DNA from: Alphaproteobacteria bacterium
GTDB lineage: Bacteria; Pseudomonadota; Alphaproteobacteria; DSM-16000; Inquilinaceae
Length of the DNA stretch: 64,000 nt
Direction of reading: 5' to 3'
NCBI GenBank assembly: GCA_028277405.1
Contig: JANQGH010000042.1
Location: forward strand, 124,001 to 188,000
Positions 24,510 to 33,125 of this stretch are shown here, piece by piece. The notes beneath the pieces were generated by a model. It searched no databases. It had not been told where the DNA came from and saw nothing but the letters and a program-made list of their open reading frames with translations. How positions within the stretch are numbered: position 1 is the stretch's first letter; each line of letters opens with the position of its first letter. A program made the position numbers and the translations under genes.

Positions 24510-27484
24510 GCCAGCCCAAGCGCTTGGCCGAGGGCGGCCTGATCGACCGTTCGCGTCCGCTGTCGTTTCGCTTCAACGGCAAGCCCTACAAGGGGTATGC
24601 GGGCGATACCCTGGCCTCGGCACTGATCGCCAACGGCGTTCATCTGGTCGGGCGCAGCTTCAAATACCATCGCCCGCGCGGCATCACGGCGGCAGGGGTG
24701 GAGGATCCTAACGGCCTGGTACAGGTCGGACGGGGCGCGACCACGGTGCCGAACCTGATGGCGACGCAAGTGCCGCTGTCCGAAGGGCTGCGTGCCACCA
24801 GCGTGAACGTGTTCCCCTCGGCCCGCTTCGATGTCGGTGCGGTCCTCGGCTGGGGCTCGAAGCTGTTGCCGGCCGGCTTCTACTACAAGACCTTCTTCGG
24901 TTCGCCCTGGCTGTGGCGGCGGGTTTACGAGCCGCTGATCCGACGTGCCGCCGGCTGGGGCAAGGCGCCGAATGCGGCCGATCCGGATCGCTATGACCAT
25001 CGCCATCACCATTGCGACGTGCTGGTGGTCGGTGCCGGACCAGCCGGCTTGGCCGCCGCGCGCGCCGCGGCACGATCCGGCGCGCGGGTCGTGCTGGCCG
25101 ACAGCGACGGACGGTTCGGCGGCAGCTTGCTCAGCAGCGAAGTCGAGATCGAGGGGCGGTCGGGATCGGACTGGAGCGATCAAGTTGTCGACCTGTTGGG
25201 CCAGCAAGACGAGGTCCGCCTGCTGCCGCGCACCACCGTGTTCGGTTATTACGACGGCAACTATCTGTGCGCGCTTGAAAGGCTCGCGGATGGTCCGGTT
25301 CGCGAACGGCTGTGGCACATCCGGGCGCGCGAGGTCGTGCTGGCAACCGGTGCCCATGAACGGCCACTTGTGTTCGCCGGCAATGACCGGCCGGGCATCA
25401 TGCTGGCCGGCGCGGTGACGACCTATCTCAGGCGTTGGGCGGCCAAGCCGGGCGCGCGCATGGTGCTGTTCACCAACAATGACCGGGCCTACGAAAGCGC
25501 CGTTGTCGCGAACGAGGCCGGCATCGAGGTTGCGGCCGTTGTCGATTCGCGCGCTTCGGTCGATCCGGCACTGGGCAAGCTGTTGTCGAGCCGGAACATC
25601 CGCCACCTGACCGGGCATGTGGTGACGCGCGCCGAAGGCACCAAACGCGTCACCGCAGCGCAGATCGGCCGGCTGTCCGGGGATAGGATCGAAGGCAAAG
25701 CGGAAAAAATCGACTGCGACCTGCTGGCGGTCTCGGGCGGACTGAGCCCGGCTGTGCATCTGTTCAGCCAGGCCCAGGGCAAGCTGGCCTATGACGAGAC
25801 CCTCGCCTGCCTGCGCCCGGCCCAGGGCCCCGGCGGGGTGCACAGCGCCGGCGCCTGCAACGGCACGTTCGACCTGGCGGGTGTCCTGGCCGAGGGTGCG
25901 CGCGCCGGGGCGTCGGCGGCGCAGGCGACCGGTTTCGAGGCCTCCGTGGAAGTGCTGACCGTTGGCTCGCCGTGGCAGCATGGGGCGATCGAGCCGCTCT
26001 GGTCCGTCCCGACGGCTTCGAAGAAGGGCAAGCGCTTCGTCGATCTGCAAAACGACACGTCGGTCGCCGATATCGAGCTTGCCGTGCGCGAGGGGTTTGA
26101 TTCCGCCGAGCACCTGAAGCGCTACACCCTGACCGGCTTCGGTACCGATCAGGGCCGCACCTCCAACGTCAACGCGCTGGGCATCCTGGCCGGCGCCGTC
26201 GGAAGGCCGATCGGCGAGGTTGGCACGACCACCTTTCGGCCGCCCTATACGCCGGTCACCTTCGGTGCCATGGGTGGGCGCGATCGGGGTGATCAATTCG
26301 ATCCCGCGCGCCTGACGCCGATGCAGGATTGGCACGTCGCTCAGGGCGCGGTGTTCGAGGATGTCGGCCAGTGGAAGCGGCCACGCTATTTCCCCAAATC
26401 CGGCGATGACATGAAGACGGCCGTCGCGCGGGAGTGCAAGGCGACGCGGGAGAGCGTCGGCATCTTCGACGCCTCGACCCTGGGCAAGATCGATATCCAA
26501 GGGCCGGACGCGGCGGAGTTCCTGAACCGGGTCTACACCAATGGCTGGAAGATCCTGCCGGTCGGCAAGGCGCGTTACGGCATCATGTGCGGCGAGGACG
26601 GCATGGTGTTCGACGACGGCACCACCGCGCGCCTGTCCGACCAGCGCTATTTCATGACCACCACGACCGGCGGTGCCGCCGGCGTGCTGGACCATCTAGA
26701 GGAGTTTCTGCAGACCGAATGGCCGGACCTGCGCGTGCGCCTGACCTCGGTGACGGAGCAATGGGCCAATGTCAGCCTGGCGGGGCCGCGCAGCCGCGAC
26801 GTACTGGCCGCGCTGGCGCCGGACCTGGACCTGTCGCCCGAGGGCTTCGGCTTTCTGCAGTGGCGTGACGCCCAGGTCGCCGGCCTGGATGCGCGCATCT
26901 TTCGCGTCAGCTTCACCGGCGAGCTGCAATACGAGATCAACGTGCCCTGGCATTTCGGCCAGGCCCTATGGGACGCGGCGATGGCGGCGGGCGAGCCGTT
27001 CGGCATCACGCCTTACGGCACGGAGACCATGCACGTGCTGCGTGCCGAAAAAGGCTTCATCATCGTCGGTCAGGAAACCGACGGCACCACGACGCCGGAC
27101 GATCTGGGGCTCGGCCGTATGGTCTCGGCCAAGAAGGATTTCATCGGCAAACGCTCGCTCAGCCGGGCGGATTGTCTGCGGCCCGACCGCAAGCAGCTTG
27201 TCGGACTGCTGCCCGAGAACCCCGCCCAGGAACTCCCGGAGGGTAGCCAACTGGTCGAGGTCGACCATTCCAAGCGGCCGCCGCCGATCCCGATGATCGG
27301 CTTCGTCACCTCCAGCTATTGGAGTGCGGCACTGGAAACGAACTTTAGCCTGGCCCTGGTCGAACGCGGCCGGTCGCGCCATGGCGACGTGATCGAGGTT
27401 GCCCTGAAGGACGGCCCGACGCTGGCCCGCATCGTCGACCCGGTCTTCTACGACAGTGAAGGGGCGCGGCGTGATGGCGACTGA
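24506..27484 (+). CDS. soxA: Sarcosine oxidase alpha subunit
   Basis: A 992-residue subunit. The ATG at 24506 overlaps the soxD stop; an upstream in-frame codon at 24386 lies inside soxD and is not credible. The N-terminal ~90 residues form the 2Fe-2S-ferredoxin-like fold lacking the cluster (FNGKPYKGYAGDTLASALIANG region). An NAD-binding motif follows (VLVVGAGPAGLAAARAAA) with ATGAHERPLVFAGNDRPG. The C-terminal ~400 residues are a GcvT-like tetrahydrofolate-binding domain (LGKIDIQGPDAAEFLNRVY, FTGELQYEINVP). The latter captures the methyl carbon as 5,10-methylene-THF. Confidence 0.95.
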   Translation: MSQPKRLAEGGLIDRSRPLSFRFNGKPYKGYAGDTLASALIANGVHLVGRSFKYHRPRGITAAGVEDPNGLVQVGRGATTVPNLMATQVPLSEGLRATSVNVFPSARFDVGAVLGWGSKLLPAGFYYKTFFGSPWLWRRVYEPLIRRAAGWGKAPNAADPDRYDHRHHHCDVLVVGAGPAGLAAARAAARSGARVVLADSDGRFGGSLLSSEVEIEGRSGSDWSDQVVDLLGQQDEVRLLPRTTVFGYYDGNYLCALERLADGPVRERLWHIRAREVVLATGAHERPLVFAGNDRPGIMLAGAVTTYLRRWAAKPGARMVLFTNNDRAYESAVVANEAGIEVAAVVDSRASVDPALGKLLSSRNIRHLTGHVVTRAEGTKRVTAAQIGRLSGDRIEGKAEKIDCDLLAVSGGLSPAVHLFSQAQGKLAYDETLACLRPAQGPGGVHSAGACNGTFDLAGVLAEGARAGASAAQATGFEASVEVLTVGSPWQHGAIEPLWSVPTASKKGKRFVDLQNDTSVADIELAVREGFDSAEHLKRYTLTGFGTDQGRTSNVNALGILAGAVGRPIGEVGTTTFRPPYTPVTFGAMGGRDRGDQFDPARLTPMQDWHVAQGAVFEDVGQWKRPRYFPKSGDDMKTAVARECKATRESVGIFDASTLGKIDIQGPDAAEFLNRVYTNGWKILPVGKARYGIMCGEDGMVFDDGTTARLSDQRYFMTTTTGGAAGVLDHLEEFLQTEWPDLRVRLTSVTEQWANVSLAGPRSRDVLAALAPDLDLSPEGFGFLQWRDAQVAGLDARIFRVSFTGELQYEINVPWHFGQALWDAAMAAGEPFGITPYGTETMHVLRAEKGFIIVGQETDGTTTPDDLGLGRMVSAKKDFIGKRSLSRADCLRPDRKQLVGLLPENPAQELPEGSQLVEVDHSKRPPPIPMIGFVTSSYWSAALETNFSLALVERGRSRHGDVIEVALKDGPTLARIVDPVFYDSEGARRDGD

Positions 27485-28103
27485 CGCGACGGCGACGGAA
27501 CCGTTGGCCGTTCGGCCCCTGGACGGCCATCGCGACCGTCTGGCCGCCGCCGGCGGGCCGGACATCCGGCTGGAGACCATCGAGCCGAAAGCGATCTTGA
27601 ACCTGCGCGGCCGTGCCGACGATCCCGGCTTTGTCGACGCGATGCGCGCCACGCTTGGCCTCGACCTTCCGACCGAGCCTAACCGGTGCCGGTCGACCAC
27701 GGCTGAGGGCGATGACGCGGCCCAAATCATCTACTGGCTTGGCCCCGACGAATGGCTGGTGATGGCGTCGGCGGGCACGGCGGCGACCCTCGAGGCCGCC
27801 TTGCGTGCCGCCCGTCCCGATGATCCGTGGCTGTCGGTCGTCGACGTTTCCCACAACTTCACGGGACTGCGCCTGGGCGGCACAAGCGCCCGCGAGGTGC
27901 TCGCCAGCGGCTGCCCGCTCGACCTGCACCCGCGCGTGTTCGACGTCGATCATTGCGCCCAAACGGTGCTCGCTAAATCCCGCATTCTGTTGCGCCAGGT
28001 CTCGGTCGAACCGGCGTTCGAGATCTGGGTGCGCAACTCGTTCGCGCGCTATCTGGCGGACTGGCTTCTGGACGCGATGGAGTTACGCGATACGGCAATC
28101 TAG
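27474..28103 (+). CDS. soxG: Sarcosine oxidase gamma subunit
   Basis: A 209-residue subunit with a GcvT-related fold. The ATG at 27474 overlaps the soxA stop by 11 bases; a GTG at 27471 and an ATG-independent extension to 27456 are possible. Typical SoxG segments are visible: WLGPDEWLVMAS, VVDVSHNFTGLRLGG and HCAQTVLAKSRILLRQV. It completes soxBDAG. No glyA, folD or purU gene follows, although these often accompany sox operons. Confidence 0.93.
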   Translation: MATDATATEPLAVRPLDGHRDRLAAAGGPDIRLETIEPKAILNLRGRADDPGFVDAMRATLGLDLPTEPNRCRSTTAEGDDAAQIIYWLGPDEWLVMASAGTAATLEAALRAARPDDPWLSVVDVSHNFTGLRLGGTSAREVLASGCPLDLHPRVFDVDHCAQTVLAKSRILLRQVSVEPAFEIWVRNSFARYLADWLLDAMELRDTAI

Positions 28104-28157
28104 CACCGGTACGGCGCCTCCATACAGTTCAACGGCCCGTACGTGGTAAGAAGGGAT

Positions 28158-28730
28158 ATGCGCATCACTGGCGCACAGGAGGTGGCGGCGGCCGCCCTTT
28201 CCAGTCCCCTGCTCCGCCCGGTTCTGGATCGCTGGGAGAGTGTTGGGCTGCCGAATTGCTGGCTTGTCGCCGGCGCGGTCGCGCAGACGGTTTGGAACGT
28301 CAAGCTCGGCAATCCCCTGGATTACGGCATACGCGACGTCGATCTCGTCTATTTCGATCAAGATGCGCTCGACCGCGAAAGCGAGCAGCGGGAAGAGACC
28401 CGCATCCGATCGCAGTTCCGCGATGTCTCGGCTTCGTTCGACGTCAAGAACGAAGCCCGCGTCCATCTCTGGTACGAGGAACGGTTCGGCTACCCGATCA
28501 AGCCCTATCGTTCGGTCGAAGACGCCATCGCCACCTTCCCCACAACCGCCACCGCGATCGGCATCAGACCAAACCAGGGACGCATCGAGATGATCGCGCC
28601 GTTTGGTCTGAGCGATTTGCTGGAATTGCGGGTCCGCGCCAACAAGCGACAGATCAGGCGCGAGGTCTACGAGGCGAAAATCGGCCGCTGGAGAGGGATT
28701 TGGCCGCAGTTGGAGATTATCGATTGGTAG
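28158..28730 (+). CDS. Nucleotidyltransferase-like protein (NTP_transf_6 / DUF925)
   Basis: A 190-residue protein from ATG 28158, preceded by AAGAAGGG at short spacing; GTG 28143 is an alternative. LVAGAVAQTVWNVKLGN and GIRDVDLVYFD (acidic pair D60 and D62) match the DUF925 family, which has a nucleotidyltransferase fold with the Gly-x and DxD-type metal positions. The C-terminus (EMIAPFGLSDLLELRVRAN, YEAKIGRW) is also typical. The family's substrate is unknown. It begins the accessory segment after soxG and is unlikely to belong to sarcosine metabolism. Confidence 0.85.
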   Translation: MRITGAQEVAAAALSSPLLRPVLDRWESVGLPNCWLVAGAVAQTVWNVKLGNPLDYGIRDVDLVYFDQDALDRESEQREETRIRSQFRDVSASFDVKNEARVHLWYEERFGYPIKPYRSVEDAIATFPTTATAIGIRPNQGRIEMIAPFGLSDLLELRVRANKRQIRREVYEAKIGRWRGIWPQLEIIDW

Positions 28731-28857
28731 ACGCTCACGCCAGCGCTGGGGGCCAGGCGCAACGGCGGAGAAACCACTTTGTCGAGCGAGGGTTGCGCGC
28801 TATTCTGCAAGTGTGCAGGCCAGAGCCAGTACCCGCTGATCTTCCCTGGGTTCCCGC

Positions 28858-29616
28858 CTAGAGGTTGACCACTACATTGTCGATCTGCAGCCGGTCCGTG
28901 TGCCAACTGGTGGGCTGTTCATCGACACCAAAGAATCCCAAAACAGCGTCGACCATATCGCGCTTCGCCCCTCCGACCGGGCGTTGGCCATACAGGCTGC
29001 CGAAGCATTTCACGACCGTCGAGGCAACCTGGTACAGGCGCGGGCTGTCGTCGTGGGAGTCATAGAACCGGGTCGGCGCCATGCCGAGCTGCTGCTCAAG
29101 CGCCGCGTAAATCTCGTCATCCTGTTGCCGGGCGTGGCGCACGGACGCAAGTTCGACGGACGTCAACTCCAGAGCATCAGAAAGAAAGGCAGCCTCGGCC
29201 TCCTGTCTCAAGGCCGAAACGGCGTCGGCTTCGGCCTGCCAGCCTTCTACATCGATCGTCGCGCCCACGAACGCGACGGGATAGCCCGAGAGAACGTCGA
29301 GAGCCTGCCGCAAATAGACCGGATTCTGCCTGTTCGTGCCGTAGGTCAGGGGCACGCCGAACCCGACGTCCCGCGCCCGCTGTTCCAGCGTCGCCTCAAT
29401 CTCCGCTTCGGTGGCTTTCGGCACCACGAAACCACCCAGGAGCACGGGGCCAAGGACCATCGGCGTGAACCGGCCGCTGCGCGAAAAGGCGAACACGCTG
29501 CCGCCGTCTTGCGCGGTGGCAAGCGTGCGGTTGAGGCCGACCGCGAGAACCGTCGTTGCCGCGACGATGCACTGGCGACGGGAGAGGCTCAATCTGCCGG
29601 CTGTTGACGTTTTCAT
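28858..29616 (-). CDS. Exported hypothetical protein with Tat-like signal
   Basis: A 252-residue protein starting at ATG 29616. Its N-terminus has a twin-arginine-like element (LSRRQCIV, R13-R14) followed by a hydrophobic core (AATTVLAVGL) and a cleavage-like ATA-QDG site, so export by the Tat pathway encoded at 48-50 kb is plausible. The mature part is acidic and largely helical, with no catalytic motif I recognise (FFGVDEQPTSWHTDRLQIDN near the end). It has no partner in the same operon. Function unknown. Confidence 0.6.
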   Translation of the reverse strand: MKTSTAGRLSLSRRQCIVAATTVLAVGLNRTLATAQDGGSVFAFSRSGRFTPMVLGPVLLGGFVVPKATEAEIEATLEQRARDVGFGVPLTYGTNRQNPVYLRQALDVLSGYPVAFVGATIDVEGWQAEADAVSALRQEAEAAFLSDALELTSVELASVRHARQQDDEIYAALEQQLGMAPTRFYDSHDDSPRLYQVASTVVKCFGSLYGQRPVGGAKRDMVDAVLGFFGVDEQPTSWHTDRLQIDNVVVNL

Positions 29617-29896
29617 TCTGACAGCTGGTCCCCTGTTGCGCGGTGTAGCGGAAACTCGTACGAACGAAGGGCACTCTCTTTTGAGTATAGGCGCGGAGCA
29701 AAGGGGCGCAACGCATTACGTCCCGGTCTGGGCCCTGCGGTGACGGTGCCAATGAGCACCATTTCATCGCCAGTCGCGGTGTCGCCTCACGAGGCCAATG
29801 CGCTGGGCTTCCGCTTCAACAGACGGGATCTGTCGCCGCACCCTATAGGGTCAACCTGGCACGCACTTGTGGCGCTCAGGGCCTCAGGTCGCGGCG

Positions 29897-30340
29897 CTAT
29901 CCAAGCGCCATCGGCGCCGAGTCCGGCAGGAAGTGGTGATACGAGTTGATGTACAGCGCGATCTTGAGTGTACCGTCATCCGCCCGCTGGACGATCCAAT
30001 CCTCGCCGACGACGCATTTGATGATCGCGTCGTCGTCCGCGCCGATCATCCTGCCCTGCCAATAGACGGCGCCGGCCGCGCGCGCGCGTTCCGGTCTGTC
30101 GCACAGTTGGGTAATGTCAAACGGCTCAACGATATGGTGGCTTTCGTCGGTCAGCTTTTGGTGGATCTCATAATTGTCCCGCAGCGTTAGATCGGCCCCG
30201 TGAGGGATGAAGATGCGCGGTTCGGGGTGTAGGAAGAACTGGCCTTGCGCCTCGGCATCGCCGTTCTGATACATCACCGTATCGTGGAACGCGTTCATCA
30301 ACGCGATGATTTCGTTCTTCTCGATCACCATCTCTCTCAC
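29897..30340 (-). CDS. SnoaL/NTF2-like domain protein
   Basis: A 147-residue single-domain protein. The GTG at 30340 has GGAAA six bases upstream; ATG 30331 would drop three residues. The layout suggests the NTF2-like cone fold: an N-terminal helix (EIIALMNAFHDTVMYQNGDAEAQGQFF is its extent), a HPEPRIFIPHGADLTL strand-turn, and C-terminal strands ending in NSYHHFLPD. Such proteins act as isomerases, dehydratases or binding modules. No specific active-site set can be assigned, and the neighbours give no hint. Confidence 0.55.
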   Translation of the reverse strand: MREMVIEKNEIIALMNAFHDTVMYQNGDAEAQGQFFLHPEPRIFIPHGADLTLRDNYEIHQKLTDESHHIVEPFDITQLCDRPERARAAGAVYWQGRMIGADDDAIIKCVVGEDWIVQRADDGTLKIALYINSYHHFLPDSAPMALG

Positions 30341-30487
30341 CGATTTCCGCTGTGCGATCCGGAGCAGGAAATTGTCTGCGCCGCCAGCCCGCCGTCCCTT
30401 CCCGGCTGACCCGAAGCTGTTGTTGTCGCCGGCCTCTCATACTTGGAGACGCTTTACTTTGTCAGTACATAAGACTACGGGCATCTA

Positions 30488-30501
30488 GGACCCGAATCCA
30501 T
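30488..30501 (+). repeat. Direct repeat, left copy (GGACCCGAATCCAT)
   Basis: An identical 14-base sequence recurs in the same orientation at 31686-31699. A further GAGCGCGC follows both copies at slightly different spacing. The pair brackets the Popeye-like gene. Confidence 0.55.
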
Positions 30502-30563
30502 AAGTCGAGCGCGCTTCAGGCGATGATTGGCTGGATGGAATGCACCGCCGATGAGCGCGGCCG

Positions 30564-31238
30564 CTATCCTTGTTCCCCCACCCTTCGTAGCCACGACTTA
30601 ATCAACATGTGCCCAATATCTAGCCCCATGGTCGCCGCGATTGCCGTGCTGAAATTGATGTCCTTTTCCGCCAGCTTGCGCAGTTCCGCCCTATTCCAAG
30701 TGATCACGCGGATGTCGCCGATTGGCTTGATTGTGGTAATCGACGGCATGTCATAGTCAGTTTCAAGGAACATGGCAGAACCTATAAAATGACCCGCCCC
30801 GATTTTCTCTACTACTTGATCGTTTAGCATCAACTGAACGGTTCCTTCCGATATTAACATCAAATCGTCCATCTTTTCGCCTTGGCTGACGATCGTTTCT
30901 TCTGATTTGATTGTCTTCGTCGTACCTGCCGCAAAAAGCTGACGTGCATATCGAGGCTGAATTCGATGGAAAGCCGTTTTCCATATGCGCTCGTGCTCTT
31001 CCGTGAATTGGATTGGTCGACGGTCATACATAATCTGAATAATTCGATAAACATTTATTATAATGAATACAAAACCCCATCCAATAATTGACCATAATAC
31101 TTCCGGTTGGAAATAGTAGTATGGAAAACCCAAAAAAATCGCAGCCACAGTAATTACGCGTAACCATAGAATATCCCGCATGAAGTAAGCGGCCAGCAAA
31201 ACCAAGTGTGCTGCGTTGATGACGATCTCAAGAAGCAT
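30564..31238 (-). CDS. Popeye-like membrane protein with cyclic-nucleotide-binding domain
   Basis: The ATG at 31238 has a GGAAGG element ~10 bases upstream and gives 224 residues; an in-frame ATG at 31280 is less likely. The N-terminal third contains three TM helices (~3-19, 24-41, 46-70). The rest is a cNMP-binding jelly roll (~85-210): EETIVSQGEKMDDLMLISEG is the typical strand-turn-strand, followed by GHFIGSAMFLETDYDMPS at the phosphate-binding cassette. Three TM helices plus this domain is the layout of animal Popeye (POPDC) proteins and bacterial homologues. The cassette lacks the canonical Arg of CRP. Base composition is clearly more AT-rich than its surroundings, suggesting recent acquisition. 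Confidence 0.72.
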   Translation of the reverse strand: MLLEIVINAAHLVLLAAYFMRDILWLRVITVAAIFLGFPYYYFQPEVLWSIIGWGFVFIIINVYRIIQIMYDRRPIQFTEEHERIWKTAFHRIQPRYARQLFAAGTTKTIKSEETIVSQGEKMDDLMLISEGTVQLMLNDQVVEKIGAGHFIGSAMFLETDYDMPSITTIKPIGDIRVITWNRAELRKLAEKDINFSTAIAATMGLDIGHMLIKSWLRRVGEQG

Positions 31239-31714
31239 TTGGGTGGCACCTTCCTGCTTATGTGTTGCGATCGCTTGCAAAGTCGCCGCGATACTACGAC
31301 ATGCGACGTCCCCACGATGACCGCAGTGTTCGTTGTCCGTAATCAGTCTGCAAGGGCACCCAGCGCCGGCAACGCATCAACACTGGCGGCTTGGACGGCC
31401 TCCTGCGGTTGCCGGAGCTGATGGTCTCATGGAGAATAGCAGCTAGACGTAGCCACGGTTTGCCGTTCGATGCCCAGCGCGATCGCCGGAAATGGCGCTT
31501 GTCCGATGACCAGTTCGCTGATCTCCGTCCAATCGCTCAGCGGGGGACAGGTTTCGACGCGCAACGCTGCACCTGGAAAGGATTTCGCTGACGGCACGAT
31601 TCCTTTCCAACTGACGGATTCGTTGCAGCCGATGTCGGATTTGGAACAGCCGCCATTTGCCTTGGCGCCAGAATAGGGTCATTCGGGACCCGAATCCATG
31701 TGAGTGAGCGCGCC
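31239..31714. other. Intergenic region, possible decayed sequence
   Basis: About 476 bases between the Popeye-like gene and the DmdA-like gene. A minus-strand frame without stop codons runs 31430-31678 (83 codons) but has no start codon or ribosome-binding site, and two other frames are open over part of it. It may be the remnant of a gene end or simply GC-rich non-coding DNA. It ends at the 14-base direct repeat (31686-31699), which is part of the near-palindrome ATTCGGGACCCGAAT at 31681-31695. Confidence 0.4.
31686..31699 (+). repeat. Direct repeat, right copy (GGACCCGAATCCAT)
   Basis: Second copy of the 14-base repeat at 30488-30501. Here it is also the right half of a near-palindrome, ATTCGGG-A-CCCGAAT, and lies just upstream of the DmdA-like start codon. 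Confidence 0.55.
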
Positions 31715-33091
31715 ATGACCGAGATTTCGCTGGGGGCGGCCGCCCCCGACGCCGTTGCCGAGCCCGCGTCCAACCAAAACGGCCGGTCCCACCGGCAGTG
31801 CACGACGGTCGACCAGAGCGACCGCAAGGTGCCGATCAATCTGCGCCAGTCCGGCCGGACACCGACGGAACTGCTGATCTCGACACGGGTGCGCAAGTCG
31901 CCCTATTGGCATCTGTCGCATGACGCCGGCTGCTGGCGCGCCACGGTCTACAACCGGATCTATCATCCGCGCGGCTATGTGAAGCCGGAGGATGGCGGCG
32001 CGATGGTCGAGTACGACGCGCTCGTCAATCACGTCACCATGTGGAACGTCGCGGTCGAACGGCAGATCCAGGTCAAGGGGCCCGATGCCGAGGCGTTTGT
32101 GAACTACGTCATCACCCGTGACGCCACGCGCATCCAGCCGATGCACGGTAAGTACGTCATCCTGTGCAACGAGGCCGGCGGTGTCCTGAACGATCCGGTG
32201 CTGTTGCGCCTGTCGCACGACGAGTTCTGGTTCTCGTTGTCGGACAGCGACCTGGAATGGTGGCTGCGCGGCGTGAATGTGGGCAAGAAGTTCGACGTCT
32301 CGATCGGCGAGATCGATGTCTGCCCGGTGCAGATCCAGGGGCCGAAATCCGAAGATCTGATGGCCGACCTGTTTGGCGATGCGGTGCGTGAGATTCCGTT
32401 CTATGGCCTGATGGCGGGCGAGGTCGCCGGTCATCCGGTCATCGTCTCACAGACCGGTTTCACCGGTGAGAAGGGCTATGAGATCTATCTGCGTGACGCG
32501 TCGCTGCACGCCGAGGACATGTGGAACGCGGTCCTGGAGGCCGGCAAGGCGCACAATCTGATGGTCATCGCGCCGGCGCACCATCGGCGCATCGCCGCCG
32601 GCATCCTGTCCTGGGGCCAGGATCTGGACCAGGAGACGCTGCCGTTTCAGTGCAATCTCGGCTATCAGGTGCCGCGCAAGAAGACCGCCGACTATATCGG
32701 CAAGGAACGGCTGGAAGCCGTCCGGGCCGAGATCGAGGCCGGGCGCCCGCCGTTCAAGAACACGCTGGTCGGCATCACGCTCGGCGGCCAGCCGATCACC
32801 GACTATGCGCCGGATTTCTGGCTAATTTCGGGGGCCGATGGCGGCGACCCGGTCGGCTACGTCACCTCGCCCTGGTACTCGCCGGAACTGGAGACCAACA
32901 TTGCCCTTTGCCATGTGCCTGTCGGCATGAGCGCGGTGGGCACGGAGCTGAAGGTCTGGCTGCCGGACGAGTATGCGAGCGAGCCGGGTGTGCCGGTCGA
33001 CGCACGGGTGGTCGAGGTGCCGTTCCGGCCGTCGGTCAATCCCAACGCGCGCGAACTTGCCCAGGCCAAGGGACGCGACCACGCGCATTAA
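31715..33091 (+). CDS. DmdA-like tetrahydrofolate-dependent demethylase (GcvT family)
   Basis: A 458-residue member of the GcvT/DmdA fold family, from ATG 31715. The stretch from NEAGGVLNDPVLLRLS through FSLSDSDLEWWLRGVNVG and QIQGPKSEDLMADLFGD closely follows DMSP demethylase (DmdA), which moves a methyl group from dimethylsulfoniopropionate to THF. This protein is ~90 residues longer, mainly at the N-terminus (a Ser/Gln-rich lead and SPYWHLSHDAGCWRATVYNRIYHP) and C-terminus. It is not the glycine-cleavage T-protein, as no gcvH or gcvP is nearby. The substrate is probably a methylated sulfur or nitrogen compound. Next is a MTHFR-like gene, consistent with 5-methyl-THF as product. Confidence 0.8.
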   Translation: MTEISLGAAAPDAVAEPASNQNGRSHRQCTTVDQSDRKVPINLRQSGRTPTELLISTRVRKSPYWHLSHDAGCWRATVYNRIYHPRGYVKPEDGGAMVEYDALVNHVTMWNVAVERQIQVKGPDAEAFVNYVITRDATRIQPMHGKYVILCNEAGGVLNDPVLLRLSHDEFWFSLSDSDLEWWLRGVNVGKKFDVSIGEIDVCPVQIQGPKSEDLMADLFGDAVREIPFYGLMAGEVAGHPVIVSQTGFTGEKGYEIYLRDASLHAEDMWNAVLEAGKAHNLMVIAPAHHRRIAAGILSWGQDLDQETLPFQCNLGYQVPRKKTADYIGKERLEAVRAEIEAGRPPFKNTLVGITLGGQPITDYAPDFWLISGADGGDPVGYVTSPWYSPELETNIALCHVPVGMSAVGTELKVWLPDEYASEPGVPVDARVVEVPFRPSVNPNARELAQAKGRDHAH

Positions 33092-33125
33092 TGCAGGTGC
33101 ACGGGGCCTCGCCGGATCCTATGCC

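Noticed and set aside
31430..31678. Minus-strand open frame of 83 codons between the Popeye-like and DmdA-like genes
   Set aside because: It has no start codon or ribosome-binding site, and other frames are open over the same bases. The composition looks protein-like in places (a possible gene remnant), but the evidence is too thin to call a pseudogene.
31715..33091. Glycine cleavage T-protein (gcvT)
   Set aside because: No gcvH or gcvP is nearby, the protein is ~90 residues too long, and the core resembles DMSP demethylase more than T-protein.
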